Source of the DNA: PRDV01 sp963710865
GTDB taxonomy: Bacteria > Babelota > Babeliae > Babelales > Babelaceae
DNA: 64,000 bases
Reading direction: 5' to 3'
Assembly (NCBI GenBank): GCA_963710865.1
Contig: CAVQBR010000002.1
Location: forward strand, 1,426,001 to 1,490,000
The translations under genes and the position numbers were made by a program. This document shows, piece by piece, positions 27,041 through 38,900 of the stretch (the first letter of the stretch is position 1; each line of letters begins with the position of its first letter). The notes under the pieces were generated by a model, which made no database searches, had not been told where the DNA came from, and saw nothing but the letters and a program-made list of their open reading frames with translations.

Positions 27041-28201
27041 AGTTTCAATTGGCAATGCAAGCACACAAACATCTTTACTCTTTTTGGTAAAAGTCAGATA
27101 GCCAGCATAGAGGAGCAAACTCCACAGCGCTTTAGGATTGTTCTCCATGCCAGGAAATATGAGGCCATCATCGATTTCTTCCTCAATCGTTCCTCCTTTT
27201 AAAAGAAGTTCGAGTTCCGTCTTAACGGTAATATCAGCCTGAGCTATTAATTTTCCGATTAATGCATTGTCACTGGTATTTACCCAATATTGACCTGTTC
27301 TACCGTCACAAGAGACACATTCAAGTAAAGACCATGGATTATAGATAGTTTCATTGCCGCACCGATAGCCATTATACCTTTCTTTAATACTCAAAGACTT
27401 TTGCTCTAAATTGGTTTCTGATAAAAGAAGATCCACTTCTGGCAGAGTAAACCCAAATTTATCTGAGAACTCTTCATCAAGGAGAGTAAATACTCTCAAA
27501 TTATTGAGACCAGAATAAATACCCTCTTTAGCCGCTCGCAAAATACCTGTCAAAATCCCTCGCTCCAACGAACTGTTATCTTTAAGAACTTTTGACAAGA
27601 GAGGCCGCATAAAAGCCATCATCTCATCATAGTAACCATGGGTATATGCTGCATGCGACGGAGCATCATATTCGTCAATTAACACTATGACTCTCTTTTT
27701 ATGAAATTGACTTAAGAGACCCGAAAGAAACAATAGACTCGCTGGAAGAAGACCAGGACGTGCCGTTCCTACAATAATAGACTTGTAAGCTGCTAAATCA
27801 TGTTCTTCTAAGAGCGGCGCAAGAAATGCATAATGGCGTCTAAACTCTTCGATAATGCATTCAATAATTGCTAAGCGTACATCATCCCAATTGTCTCCTT
27901 TACAATCTTTCAAAGATATGAAAATCACAGGATACTTGCCCTGAAGAGCTCGGCACTCCTCTCCAGTCCAAATAGCAGTATGTTCGAACAAATGAGCATT
28001 ACTCTCGTCAGTCTTTTCATAGAAATAACGCAACATAGAAAGATTAAGTGTTTTACCCAAACGACGCGGTCGCGTAATAAGAATGACTTTTCCATATATA
28101 CGCGATAACTCATCTATCAAAAGGGTTTTGTCAACATAAAAATAGCCCCCTTCGACAAGAATTTTAAAATCACTAACTCCTATACCGATACGCCGTTTCA
28201 C
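27041..28201 (-). pseudogene. 5' part of the AAA-ATPase/PDDEXK gene severed by the IS element
   Basis: Starts with RRIGIGVSDFKILVEGGYFY and has VDKTLLIDEL, a Walker A-type RPRRLGKTLNLSML and a Walker B-type VIVLIDEYDAPSHA, then the ATPase C-terminal part to VCVLALPIE. The longest frame reaches 28285. I prefer GTG at 28201, because GGGGAC lies 3 bases before it and a TATAAT box (28221-28226) lies within the longer reading, so an upstream start would precede the transcript. The frame runs out in IS sequence after 27041. The nuclease half is at 22811-23284. The family's function is not established. Confidence 0.88.
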
Positions 28202-28220
28202 ATTGTCCCCATAAAATCGT

Positions 28221-28226
28221 ATTATA
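28221..28226 (-). promoter_or_regulatory. -10 box of the AAA-ATPase/PDDEXK gene
   Basis: TATAAT on the minus strand 19 bases before the GTG start. The -35 region (ATGATA at 17 bases) is poor. Confidence 0.5.
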
Positions 28227-28598
28227 CCATCTGATATGAATATTATCATGTTCTGGCTGCTTAAACAAGAACACTCAGGATGCATTTTTTCGATGAAACA
28301 AGAGCGAAATCAGTTCGTTTACAGAGTATCAAGCAAAAAAGGGTTAAAGTAAGATGATTAATGCGCGCCTTCTGCTTTTATTCGAACCTGACTGAGGATT
28401 TGATAACTCACAAGAGGCGATACGATCGACGGTAGAGATGATAAAAAGAAAGTAAAGTTTTTGTATAGCTGATCCAATTGTTCCTTCGAGGAACTACTTC
28501 TGTGAGCATAGATTTAATCAGAGGGAATGGGCTTGTCCATCATGGTGGGGAAGTCAGTACAAGAGACGACTACCCTAGGTTTTTTAAAAAGCAATCTT
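28227..28598. other. Intergenic region without a recognisable gene
   Basis: I see no coding sequence or RNA gene. The part next to 28599 may be eroded upstream transposase sequence. Confidence 0.4.
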
Positions 28599-28821
28599 AT
28601 CCAGCCAAGTATGAGCCTTAAAGGCAATTTCTATGACAATCATCTCGCTGTCTGAAATGGTTAAATATGAAGTAATAGATTACTTCGAATATGCGACTTG
28701 TCCAGAGTTATTTGCTCTAATGAAGGTATTCGTTGATGGTTATACTAATGAGCGTCTGCATTCCTCTCTAGGCTCTATCCCATTTGAAGCTATTTGGAGG
28801 GGGAATTATGACTTAGTCTAA
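28599..28821 (+). pseudogene. Relic of an IS3-type transposase C-terminus
   Basis: One frame reads IQPSMSLKGNFYDNHLAV and then a stop. The next frame continues with KYEVIDYFEY and GYTNERLHSSLGSIPFEA. These match the end of IS3-family integrase-core transposases (SMSRKGNCYDNA and YNxxRxHSSLG). A frameshift near 28640 and the missing N-terminus make it inactive. Confidence 0.75.
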
Positions 28822-29078
28822 CTACTTCACCACAAGTTTGTAGAGCCGCCTCAAGCCCTGCGGGCTACAAAATCAAATAGAAGAAAGCAAAAGTGAAGAA
28901 TTAATTTGATATTCAAAACATTAGTGAGAATAATTGTGGTACAAGCTTGGCTTAGTGGTATAACAATTTGGGATCACCATACAGTATTGCCTGCGACTCT
29001 GGATAAAATATTTTAAGAAGATATTCTAGACTATAGTGGCAATCAAAAGCAAAACTATTCAAATCTAAAGGAGACTGT

Positions 29079-29393
29079 ATGTTCAAGCCAAAAGGTCCAG
29101 TATGTCAAAGTTGTTCGATGCCGTTATCTCGCGATGAGAAGGGCGGTGGTACTGAGCGTAACGGACAAAAAAGTATTGAGTATTGCAGCCACTGTTATCG
29201 TAATGGTGTTTTTACTCAGCCTGACATTACGCTTTCACAAATGAGAGAACTTGTGCACTCAAAATTGCGAGGCATGTATATTCCAGGATTTCTCTGTAAA
29301 TACTTTACCAAGGACATGTCGAAGTTGAAGCGATGGTGTTCGGAGGCGAGTAACTGTCACAAAAGCGATTGCTGTCAGAGCGAACTTCGTTAA
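29079..29393 (+). CDS. Small zinc-ribbon protein (PF12674 type), full-length copy
   Basis: A 104-residue protein with two Cys pairs, CQSCSMPL and YCSHCYRNG, around DEKGGGTE, then TLSQMRELVHSKL and PGFLCKYFTKDMSKLKRW. This matches the short 'putative zinc ribbon' family end to end. A Cys-rich tail (HKSDCC) follows the usual family end and may be derived from read-through into non-coding sequence. AAAGGAGA precedes the ATG. A truncated copy is at 39836. The function is unknown; a regulatory or nucleic-acid role is conceivable. Confidence 0.8.
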   Translation: MFKPKGPVCQSCSMPLSRDEKGGGTERNGQKSIEYCSHCYRNGVFTQPDITLSQMRELVHSKLRGMYIPGFLCKYFTKDMSKLKRWCSEASNCHKSDCCQSELR

Positions 29394-29566
29394 TTAATTC
29401 GACTCTGGAGCTAGTGTTATCGGTTTATTGCTGCAGGCATATAAGGTTTGCGCTATCGCCCTGAGCTGGCCTACCGAAAGCTACATTTTTTCTAGCCGGA
29501 AGCGTATGACTTTCTTTGCGCCGAATTCTCAAATGAAAGCCAGAAGAGAAAGAACGACAGCGGGTC

Positions 29567-29830
29567 TTATAACTCACTCTTCTTAACGAGAATCTTTCTG
29601 ACTTCACAAGCTACGCCAAATGCAACGCTCTTGTGTACTCCGTGTTGAAGAAGCTCTGCTCCATAAGCTTTCTGCCTGATTTGATCAAGTGCCAGGTTGC
29701 TGGAGACATATTTTCTCCAGAATCGACTTTATTATACTCTATCACGATGCCTGCTGCGAATCTCGGAATCAAGAAAATATCATATTTATAAATCTTTTCT
29801 GTAAGCTGTGTTTCTTGAATTGGATGAATA
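29567..29830 (-). pseudogene. Relic of an AAA-ATPase/PDDEXK gene (nuclease end)
   Basis: Frames on the minus strand read KYDIFLIPRFAAGIVIEYNK, VDSGENMSPATWHLIKSG, then ALDQIRQKAYGAELLQHG, SVAFGV and ILVKKSEL with a stop at 29567. They match the end of the copy at 22811. Frameshifts are present, and the catalytic EFKK has become EYNK. Confidence 0.75.
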
Positions 29831-30002
29831 ATACGATGAATGGACCAGCGTCTCGAGGCTCATTTCTTTTTCAGTTGAAGCGAAAATGTCACGAGTGACC
29901 CTTAGATCTTATTATCTGATTTGACATTTGGCCAGTTAGTGATAATTATGGTTACTGTAGCGTTCCTATCATTAATGAGGCAAAACGAAAAGAAGGAGGG
30001 GT

Positions 30003-32683
30003 ATGAAACGTATCTTGGCAGTTATAGTGATACTTAGCGGTGGATCTGGATATGGAATGAACGAGGTGAGAGTTTCAGCTGCTTATCCTCCTCAAGATGC
30101 CTCAAGAGATCCCATTCTTGAAGCTCTTGGTGTTCTCCAAGAGCATAACATCACCTTTCAAGCTAAAGCTCTTCACGGTGAAATGCTGCTGGCTGCGGCG
30201 ATCAAAGCGCGATGCCTGCGCGCTGTAAAGCTGTTATTATCAGTGCCGAGTGTGGATAGAGACCAAACGAACTTGTACGGCGAAACACCCTTGTATTGTG
30301 CCGTGAGAGGTGGAGATACAGAAATTGTTCAACTTTTATTGGACGCGCATGCGGATGGTAATAAGGCAACTTTGGAACATGAAACTCCTTTGTTTTGCGC
30401 TGCAAGTACAGGACAAGAAGTTCTGGTAAAAAAGTTATTGGCTGCGTCTGTCGATATAAATAGGAGTGATGCTCTTAACAGGACGCCTTTGTATATGGCT
30501 GTTCTTAATGGACATGCAAATGTAGTACGATGTTTATTGAATGCAAATGCGGATAGAGATAAACCTGATAGCAAAGGTGTAACTCCTTTTTTTAGAGCCG
30601 TTCTTAATGGTGCTTCTCAGATTGTAGAGTCTTTCTTGGAGGCGAAGGTAGATATTCTAGCAGTTATGCCGACCTATGGAGCCACAGCTTTGATGATTGC
30701 GGCACAGAAAGGGTATGAAGATCTAGTAGAAAAGTTCATTGCAGCTCGAGCACAAGTTGATAAGAATGGTAAGAACGCTTTGTATAGAGCAATAGTAAAT
30801 GATCATGCGAGGGTTGTGAATTTGCTCTTAGTAGGGCTAGATAGGGATGCGGTAGTGTTTCAAGATAAAACGCCCTTATTTATAGCTGCCGAGAGCGGCA
30901 AGGTGAGTGTTGTTCAAGAATTGATAAACCTTCAAGTGTCTGTTAACCGTAATTGCAATGATGTTACTCCATTATATGCAGCTGCGCGAAATGGGCATGC
31001 GCGAGTGGTCGATGTATTACTTAAAGCGGGGGCATTTAAAGATTACCCATGTAATGGATTAACACCGTTAGCAATAGCGTCAGATTGTGGTCACTATGCT
31101 GTAGTGAATGCTTTGCTTAATGGTGGGGTTGATAAAAATGTTTTGAGCAATGCGGGTGAAACACCGTTGGCTTGCGCAGTTCATAACGGGCACTCGGGAG
31201 TGGTTCAACTATTGCTAGATGCTCAGGTAGAAGTGAATAAACCGAATATGGCCGGTGAAACTCCCCTTTTTGTAGCGGCTGAGATAGGAAATTCTGAGAT
31301 TGTTCGGCAATTATTGCAAGCTCAAGCCGACGTCAATGCCGTACGTAACGATGGAAAGAGTCCATTATTTGTGGCATGTGAAAATTCTCGGGTTGATGTC
31401 ATTATGCAGCTGCTTGAAGCACATGCAGATAAGGAAGCGATTTTGATTACTGGTGAAAGAGTTCTCTATAGAGTGGCAGAAATGGGCTTGATGGAGATTG
31501 TTGCCTTGCTATTGAAAGCAGATGCCAAGATAAATAATTTGAATAACGGAGAAACAGCTCTGTTTATCGCGGCTAAGCGAGGTCATGTTCAAGTCGTAGA
31601 TGTTTTGTTAAAAGCGTCTGCAGATCGGTCTCTCGTTAACTCCCAGGGAGAAACTCCCTTGTTTGTTGCAGCTGAAAAAGGATTTTCGGAGGTAGTTCGC
31701 CTGTTGTTAGCTAATCCTCAAGCTCAGACGGTAACTTCTGAGAGTGATGAAACTCGAACAGATGGTGGTACTGCAAGCTCATTTGCGGTTACTAAAGGTG
31801 GAACTGATGATGAGGACCATTTAAGAATTCTTGACATGCCCCGCACTGATGGAATGACACCACTTGTGCAAGCTATTATGAATGGACATAAAGACGTAGT
31901 TAGACTTTTGGTGGCGGCTGGTGCTACTCCTAATAAGCCCACTCTCGCTCTATTACTCCACTCTATGCCGCGGCTTTTCGCGCTCATAAAGAGCTCGTTG
32001 AATATTTATTAGATCAAGGTGCAGATGATGACAAAGCTCTGCTTGGTGCCGCACTCAACGGTCATGCACATATCGTTCATGTACTGTTGGAGCGAGGAGC
32101 ACGCGTAGAAATGCCTTCAGATAGTGTAACGGCACTCTACGCCGCTGCATCCAAAGGTTATAGAGATGTTGTTGAACTTCTTCTCCAGAGAGAAGTTGCA
32201 GTAAATAGATTGTGTGATGGAAAGACTCCACTGTATACCGCATCTATGGGAGGGCATGAAGGCGTTGTTCAGCTGCTTTTAAACAAAGGTGCTGATGTAA
32301 ATTGTCAATGTAATGGTGAAACTCCTTTATTTGTAGCAGTAAAAGGGGCGCATGAAGCAGTTGTTGCATTGTTGACATCTGCTGGTGCAGATACTGAAAG
32401 AACCGTTAATAGTCAGACGCCGTTATTTGTGGCAGCCAATAATGGGTATGTTAAAATAGTGCAAGCCTTGCTAGCAGCAGGCGCTGACTTTGAGAGACCA
32501 TGCCAGAAAATTACTCCTTTATTTACAGCGATGTTAAATGATCATTGTGAGGTAGTTGAATTGTTATTACTCGCGGGAGCAGATAAAGAGCGGCGTTTGA
32601 ATGGCCAGACTCTTTTAGATGTAGCAAAGACTAGGAATAATGCTCAGATGATTAAATTGTTATTGAGTCGTGGCTGCGAATAG
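30003..32683 (+). pseudogene. Ankyrin-repeat protein gene with one frameshift
   Basis: Frame 3 from the ATG at 30003 (AGGAGGGGT just before) encodes a signal peptide (MKRILAVIVILSGGSGYGM) and about 17 ankyrin repeats (pattern GxTPLxxAAxxGHxxVVxLLL) to 32012. The repeats continue in frame 2 (SITPLYAAAFRAHKELVEYL, then to RGCE at 32683). A loss of one base near 31932-31940 (AATAAGCCCACTC) explains the shift, since NKP-x-SRSITPLYAA would be a normal repeat. Either the gene is recently broken, the base is a sequence error, or both parts are made. Ankyrin proteins of intracellular bacteria often act on host proteins. Confidence 0.85.
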
Positions 32684-32906
32684 TCCGATTTGTTACAAAT
32701 TGTCCGCTTGGGGGTGGCATGAGAAAATATCTATAGATTGGTAAAAATGATGGTTGTGGAAGTATTGATGATACGGTGCGTGTCCCCAGATAGCAATTGA
32801 TAAGAAGGGATTTGAAATGGTTCAAGAAATCAATTTGGTGCAGAGTACCAGAATGTTTGGAAAAGTTTGCTTGCTGCCTACATGGTGGCTCTTATAAGGA
32901 GGATCT

Positions 32907-35900
32907 ATGTTTCGCATATTCAAAATCTTAAGTGCTGTGTTCATTTCATCTATCATCTACAGTATGCAGCAGGTACAAGTGAGGGGCGATGCGCCTGTAA
33001 AAATGGGCAATGAAATTTCAGCTCTCGAGTTACAGGAAATAATCTATCTTCAAGCTCCTCCTCACTTCGCGAAGTTGCCTCTTCTGATAAAGGATGTCAT
33101 TTATAATTTAGTGCGGATAGGTTTAGTACGTGATGCTGCTGCGCTCTTGGCTGAACCACTTTCCGGCGAAACTGCTGATAGTGATGTTCTGCTTTCTTTT
33201 GCAGCAACAGAGGGAAATACTGATGCTGTGAAGAAGTTATTATTAGCAGGAGCAGCTAAAAATAAGAGGACAGTGTCTGGAGAGACCCCGTTATTCTCCG
33301 CTGTTTGTAATGGGCATGAGGAATGCGTGACTGAGCTACTAGCCGCAAGAGTAGAGATAGATGAGAGTACCTATGGGGGAGAAACTCCACTTTATTGTGG
33401 TGTGAGGAAGAATTATCTAAGGATCGTAAAAAAATTGCTCGCTGCAGGAGCAGATATAAACAAACCTGCTCGTACCGAGTTCATTGTTGAAAACACCGGG
33501 TTAACACCATTGGCGAGAGCCTTTTTTGATTCTAATGACAAAATGTTTAATACATTGCTTCTTGCTCAAGCTGATAAAGATCTGCCATTGCTTGAGAGAG
33601 GTGCAACTTTGCTGTTGCTTGCAGCTGAAATGGGGCGTTTAGACATTGTAAATACTTTGCTTATAGCAGGAGCACATACAGAGAAGGCAGACAAGTATGG
33701 CATCACGCCGTTATATGGCGCAATGCTTAATGGGCATGCAGAGGTGATTGAACTATTATTATTTGCAAGAGCAAATAAGGAACATACTAATGGTGATGGG
33801 CAAACGCTTTTGCACTGTGCTGCGCGCAATGGCCATGCCCACGTGGTTGCGCAATTGCTGAGTGTCGAAGTAGATAGGAACAGAGTTGACAATGCCGGAT
33901 GGACACCACTTTATACGGCAGTGCATTTTAATCGAGAAAATGTGATTGATGTGTTATTAAAAGCTGGGGCTGTTGTAAATAAATCAGCAGCTGATGGATC
34001 GACACCTCTACATGAAGCAGCACGCATGAATGGATTAGAAGCTGCTGCTTTATTGTTAAAAGCTGGCGCTGATAAAGATGCTGTGGATGGTAACGGATTA
34101 ACACCATTACATATTGCAGCGCAACGAGGTGGTTTGGAGGTTGTCCAATTATTATTGAATGCTGAAGCAGATAAGGATAAAGCTAATTATAATGGATTAA
34201 CACCGTTGCATATAGCAGTTCTCAACAATAAATCAGAAGTGGTTGATTTGTTGTTGAGAGCGAGGGCGGATAAAAGGAAAGTAGATAACAATGGTTCTAC
34301 CGCATTGTCTACAGCTGTGCTGGAAGGCCATGCTCAAATAGTTGATTTATTATTAAAACCGAGAGCAGGTGAGGATAAACGTATGCCAGATGCGTGGCGT
34401 ATGGGACAATTATTGTCTGTGGCGGTAGAGAGGGGTCACGATCAGGTGGTTGATGTGTTATTGCGAGCGGGTGCAGGCGGAGTGAACCTACAAGGGAGAT
34501 CGTTGCTGGATATCGCTGCAGAGAAAGGCCATGTTAAAGTTGTTGCTTTGTTACTTGCTTCAGGGGCAGACAAAGATGCAGTTTGTTTTGGAAATACACC
34601 ATTGTATATTGCTGCCGAAAACGGCCATGCGAGCTTGGTTGATTTCCTGCTGAAAGCTGGAGCAGACGTACGGAAGGCTGATAAGCATGGATGGACACCA
34701 TTACATATAGCTGCATTGAATGGTCACGTTGAGGTTGTTACTCGGTTATTAAAAACAGACGTCGTGAAGGATCAAGTGGTCACAGATGGGAAAACGCCAT
34801 TGTATTTAGCGGCATGGTCTGGTAAGGCTAGTGTGGTTGAGGCATTGCTCAGTGCCGGTGCTGACAAGGACAATGCCCGAAGTGATACGACGCCGCTCTA
34901 TGCAGCATCCGCGAATGGACATGCACACGTAGTTGAATTATTATTGCGCGCAGATGCAGCAAAGGATAAACCTACCGATGAAGGAGAGACGCCATTATGT
35001 GCAGCTGCTGAAGGGGGCCACTTAGCAGTGGTGAACTTATTGTTGGGCGCAAAAGTAAATGTAAAATGTACTACCATTGATGAAGCAACGCCGCTTTTTA
35101 TGGCATCTCAGGGTGGTCATGCTCATGTGGTGAAAGCTTTGCTAGGCGCTGGTGCCGATATGGAGAAGGAGTGGAGAGGTCAAACGCCGTTGTTTGTCGC
35201 TGCAGGCCAAGGTCGGATTAATGTAGTGAAGGTTTTAGTGGAATCGGGAGCAGCTAAAGAAAAACCAAACATGCATGGCGAAACACCCTTAAGTGTAGCA
35301 GCCCAGGAAGGACATCAAGACGTAGTTGATTTCTTGTTGCGTGCAGGTGCAGAGAAAAATGCGACTACGGTTACTGGGGCTACTCCGATTTTTATGGCTT
35401 CTGGAGAGGGCCATGAGCGGGTAGTTGATCTGTTATTGTTGGCTGGTGCAGATAGGAATATGACTACAAGAGATGGGGCAACACCGCTCTTTATAGCGTC
35501 TCAGGAAGGTCACACTGGTATAGTTAAGCTTTTGTTGGAGAGGGACTCTAATGGAAGGGTGCCCTTATTACCACTATTTGGTAGTCGTGCCGACATAAAT
35601 AAAGACTACAATGGGGTAACACCTCTATGCGCGGCTGCTGGGGCTGGTCATCAGGATGTGGTTCAACTGCTCGTGTCGAAAGGCGCTTCAATGAAGATAG
35701 CTAATAAACAGGGAGAAACGCCATTATGCGTAGCGGTACGAAAGGGTCGTGTACATGTGATAGAGTTGTTGCTCAGATACGTAGATACGGAATATGAATT
35801 ATTTATGGCCCTTAAGAATGATCACGCTCAGGTGATAAAGGTGTTAATGGAGGCTGGGCCAGATCAGTGTGGGGCCTCGTTTGCTTTTAAGCAGACATTG

Positions 35901-38900
35901 CTAGAAAGTGCGATAAGAAATTCTCATACGCAGGTGATTGAGTTCTTGTTACAAGCTGGGGCGGATAAAGAAGGTACTCGCACGGGAGGAAAGGGAGCAT
36001 TGTTAGTAGCAGCAGAAAAAGGTAATTTTGAGGCTGTTGATTTGCTTTTAAATGCAGGAGCAGAAAAAGATGCAACTGATAAGGATGGAAGAACAGCATT
36101 GTTTGTGGCAGCGCGCGATGGTCACTTGAATATTGTTGAATTGCTCTTGAAATCTGGTGTGGCAGTAGATAAAGCCAAGAAAACTGACGGAGCTACTGCA
36201 TTATTTGTGGCTGCTCAGAATGGTCATCTCCAGGTGGTTGAGCGTTTATTACAAGCTGGCGCAAAAAAAGAAATAAAAGATAATTTTGAAAGAACGCCGC
36301 TTTATCCAGCTACTCAGAATGGTCATGCTGCAATCGTTGAGCTGTTATTAATCCATGGAGCAGATAGCAATGAAAGATGCGATAATGAGACTCTCTTGTA
36401 TCTGGCAGCTAAAAAAGGGTATACACAAATAGTCGATTTGCTTTTAAAAGCAAAGGCAGATAAGGATATGGTGTCCTGTGATGACGGCACGCCTCTGTAT
36501 ATCGCAGCCTCTTCAGGTCATGCATTGGTGGTGGAGCTGCTTTTGAATAGTGGAGCAGCTAAGAATAAATATTATAAGGACTATAGTACCCCTCTGTTTG
36601 AGGCAGCAAAAAATGGTCATGTGCGCGTAGTTGAGTCGTTAGTCCGCGCTGGTGCGGATAAGTATATAGCTGATCCAAGGAGTCATCATACACCTTTGTT
36701 AATAGCTTGTCTTAATGGTCACGAACAGGTGGTTGATTTGCTGCTTGCGTCCGGTGCAGACGCAAGTGTTAAAGCAAATTTTTCAGTTTTTTTCCAAGAT
36801 GCTCTTTCTAAAGGCGATCGCTTTAAGCGCGCATTAGAGTTGTTGCTGAAAGCAGCAACAAATAAAGAGATGCTGTTGTTGGAGGCAACACAGAGTCGGT
36901 ATATCGATGGGGTTGAATTTTTCTTAAATGCGGGTGCTAATCCAAATAAGCCGGACCTAAGCGGATCTCCATTGTGTTCAGCATCTAGATTGGGGTATGT
37001 AGAGGTGATTGAATTGTTACTGCAAGCGGGTGCAGATCCGAATATAGAGGATTGTGTTGTTTTTAATAGGGGCAGAACGCCATTGAGCTGCGTAGTTGGA
37101 AGAGACTTCTGTGGATTGCGTGAAACTGCGGTAAGATTAAAAATCGTTGAATTATTGTTGAAAGCAGGTGCCAAGAGGGATAAAGCTGATGGTAATGGAT
37201 ACACGCCTTTGTATCTGGCGGCCGAAGACGGCTTTGTAGAGGTTGTTGAGTTATTATTAAAAGCAGATGTCGACAAGAATAAGGGTACTAAATATGGTGA
37301 GACACCATTAAGAGCTGCGTCGCGAGCCGGTCATGCTCCGATCGTTGAGCTGTTGTTAGCGGCTGGTGCTGATACAAAGAGTAACGAGGGGCGTGAATTA
37401 GCTGAGGCAGCAGAGAATGGCCATAAATGCGTTGTTGAATTGTTGTTGAATGCTGGCTTAGATCCTAGAAAGTCATTGTATCGAGCAGCCGAAAAGGGCC
37501 ATAAAGAGGTGTTGGAGATTTTGGCGCAGGCGTGCGGGGGTATAGATGCATTCGATGAAGAGGGATTGACTCCGCTGGGTTATGCAGCCTGGGTTGATGA
37601 TCCAGTTGCGATGGAGTTTCTTATGAGGTCTGGTGCAAATAAAGATAGGGCTAATAAGGATGGATCCAGTGCGTTGTGTATAGCTGCCCAATCAGGCTCT
37701 GACAGTGCGGTTAAATGTTTGTTGAAAGCAGGAGTAGATAAAGAGAAGGCTGATATAGGTGGATTTACTCCGTTGAATTTAGCAGCCTGTGAAGGTGAAG
37801 TGGCAGTGGTGGAATCGTTATTGAAAGAGGGAGCAAATAAAGACAGCGTTGCAGACGATGGCTCTACTCCGTTGTCAAATGCTATAGAGTTTCGTCATGT
37901 AAAGGTAGTTGAATTATTATTACGAGCGGGTGCGGATACAAAGAAGGATTATGAGGGTCAAACAATCTTGGATATAGCAAGAGAAACGAAAGATGCGCAT
38001 CTTATTGAGATAGTCGAAGCTGCCTGCGCACTGCGTGCCCCTTTAGTTACAGGGTTTGCATTGCCAATGCCAGCTTTTCAATTTACAGCGTCTACTAGTG
38101 CACAATCGAATTCTGTTAATAGCCTGTTCGGAGGTCCCTCATCATCTACACGTTTTAGTTTCGCTCTGAATCCAGCACCGCTGGCAAAACCTGCTGCCGC
38201 GGGTGTGAATAGTAGTGTTATATCTGCAGCTGATGAGGTGAAGCTTGTTCCGTCTCAAACTGCTGGGTCTTCTCTTTTTAGAATTTCAACCGCGCAATCG
38301 GTTTTTTGTGCATCACGCGCATCGGTCGAGTCATCTAAAAGTGATCATAACGGGAGAAACGCTTCAGCTCAATTGGAACAATCGAAATCCAGTTCCGCCG
38401 ATAGTTTGGTGAATTCTCCAGGAATGGCTGTAGCTGCTTCTTCAGGCTCATTGATAGCTGCAGAATCGTTAGCATCGAATAATGCGCAATTGAATTCCGG
38501 AGGCAGTCTTTTGCAAAAGCCTTCAGGTCCTCTACGATCTACAGGTTTTAATTTTTCTGCAGCATTAGCCTTTTCTCCTGCAAGCCCTCCAGCATCGACT
38601 CAGGTGGGATCTGGGGCATCTGCAAGTTCGGCCAATTTACCATCAGGGGCAGCTGCACCTATTGCGGCAATCCCATCTAGTGTTTCCTCTACCTGTACAG
38701 GAAGGACAGTGCGTACGATTGCTAGAAGTCCATTTGTACAGCCGCTAGTGTCAAGCTCATCTGTATTGCACATAATGTTAGCGAAGGAACAAGAAAATGT
38801 TGGAGTTCCAACTTTGAAAGAGTCCTTAGTACCCGTTGCAGGCTCAAGTGCGACTGCTTCAACTTCATCACTGCTTACAGACAGCGCATCTGTAAGTCTA

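Noticed and set aside
28202..28285. Upstream ATG starts for the AAA-ATPase gene
   Set aside because: A TATAAT box lies inside this extension and homology begins after the GTG at 28201, which has a ribosome-binding site.
32907..38030. Regularly spaced ankyrin repeats as a CRISPR-like or tandem DNA repeat
   Set aside because: The periodicity is at protein level (about 33 codons) with diverged DNA; no identical spaced repeats.
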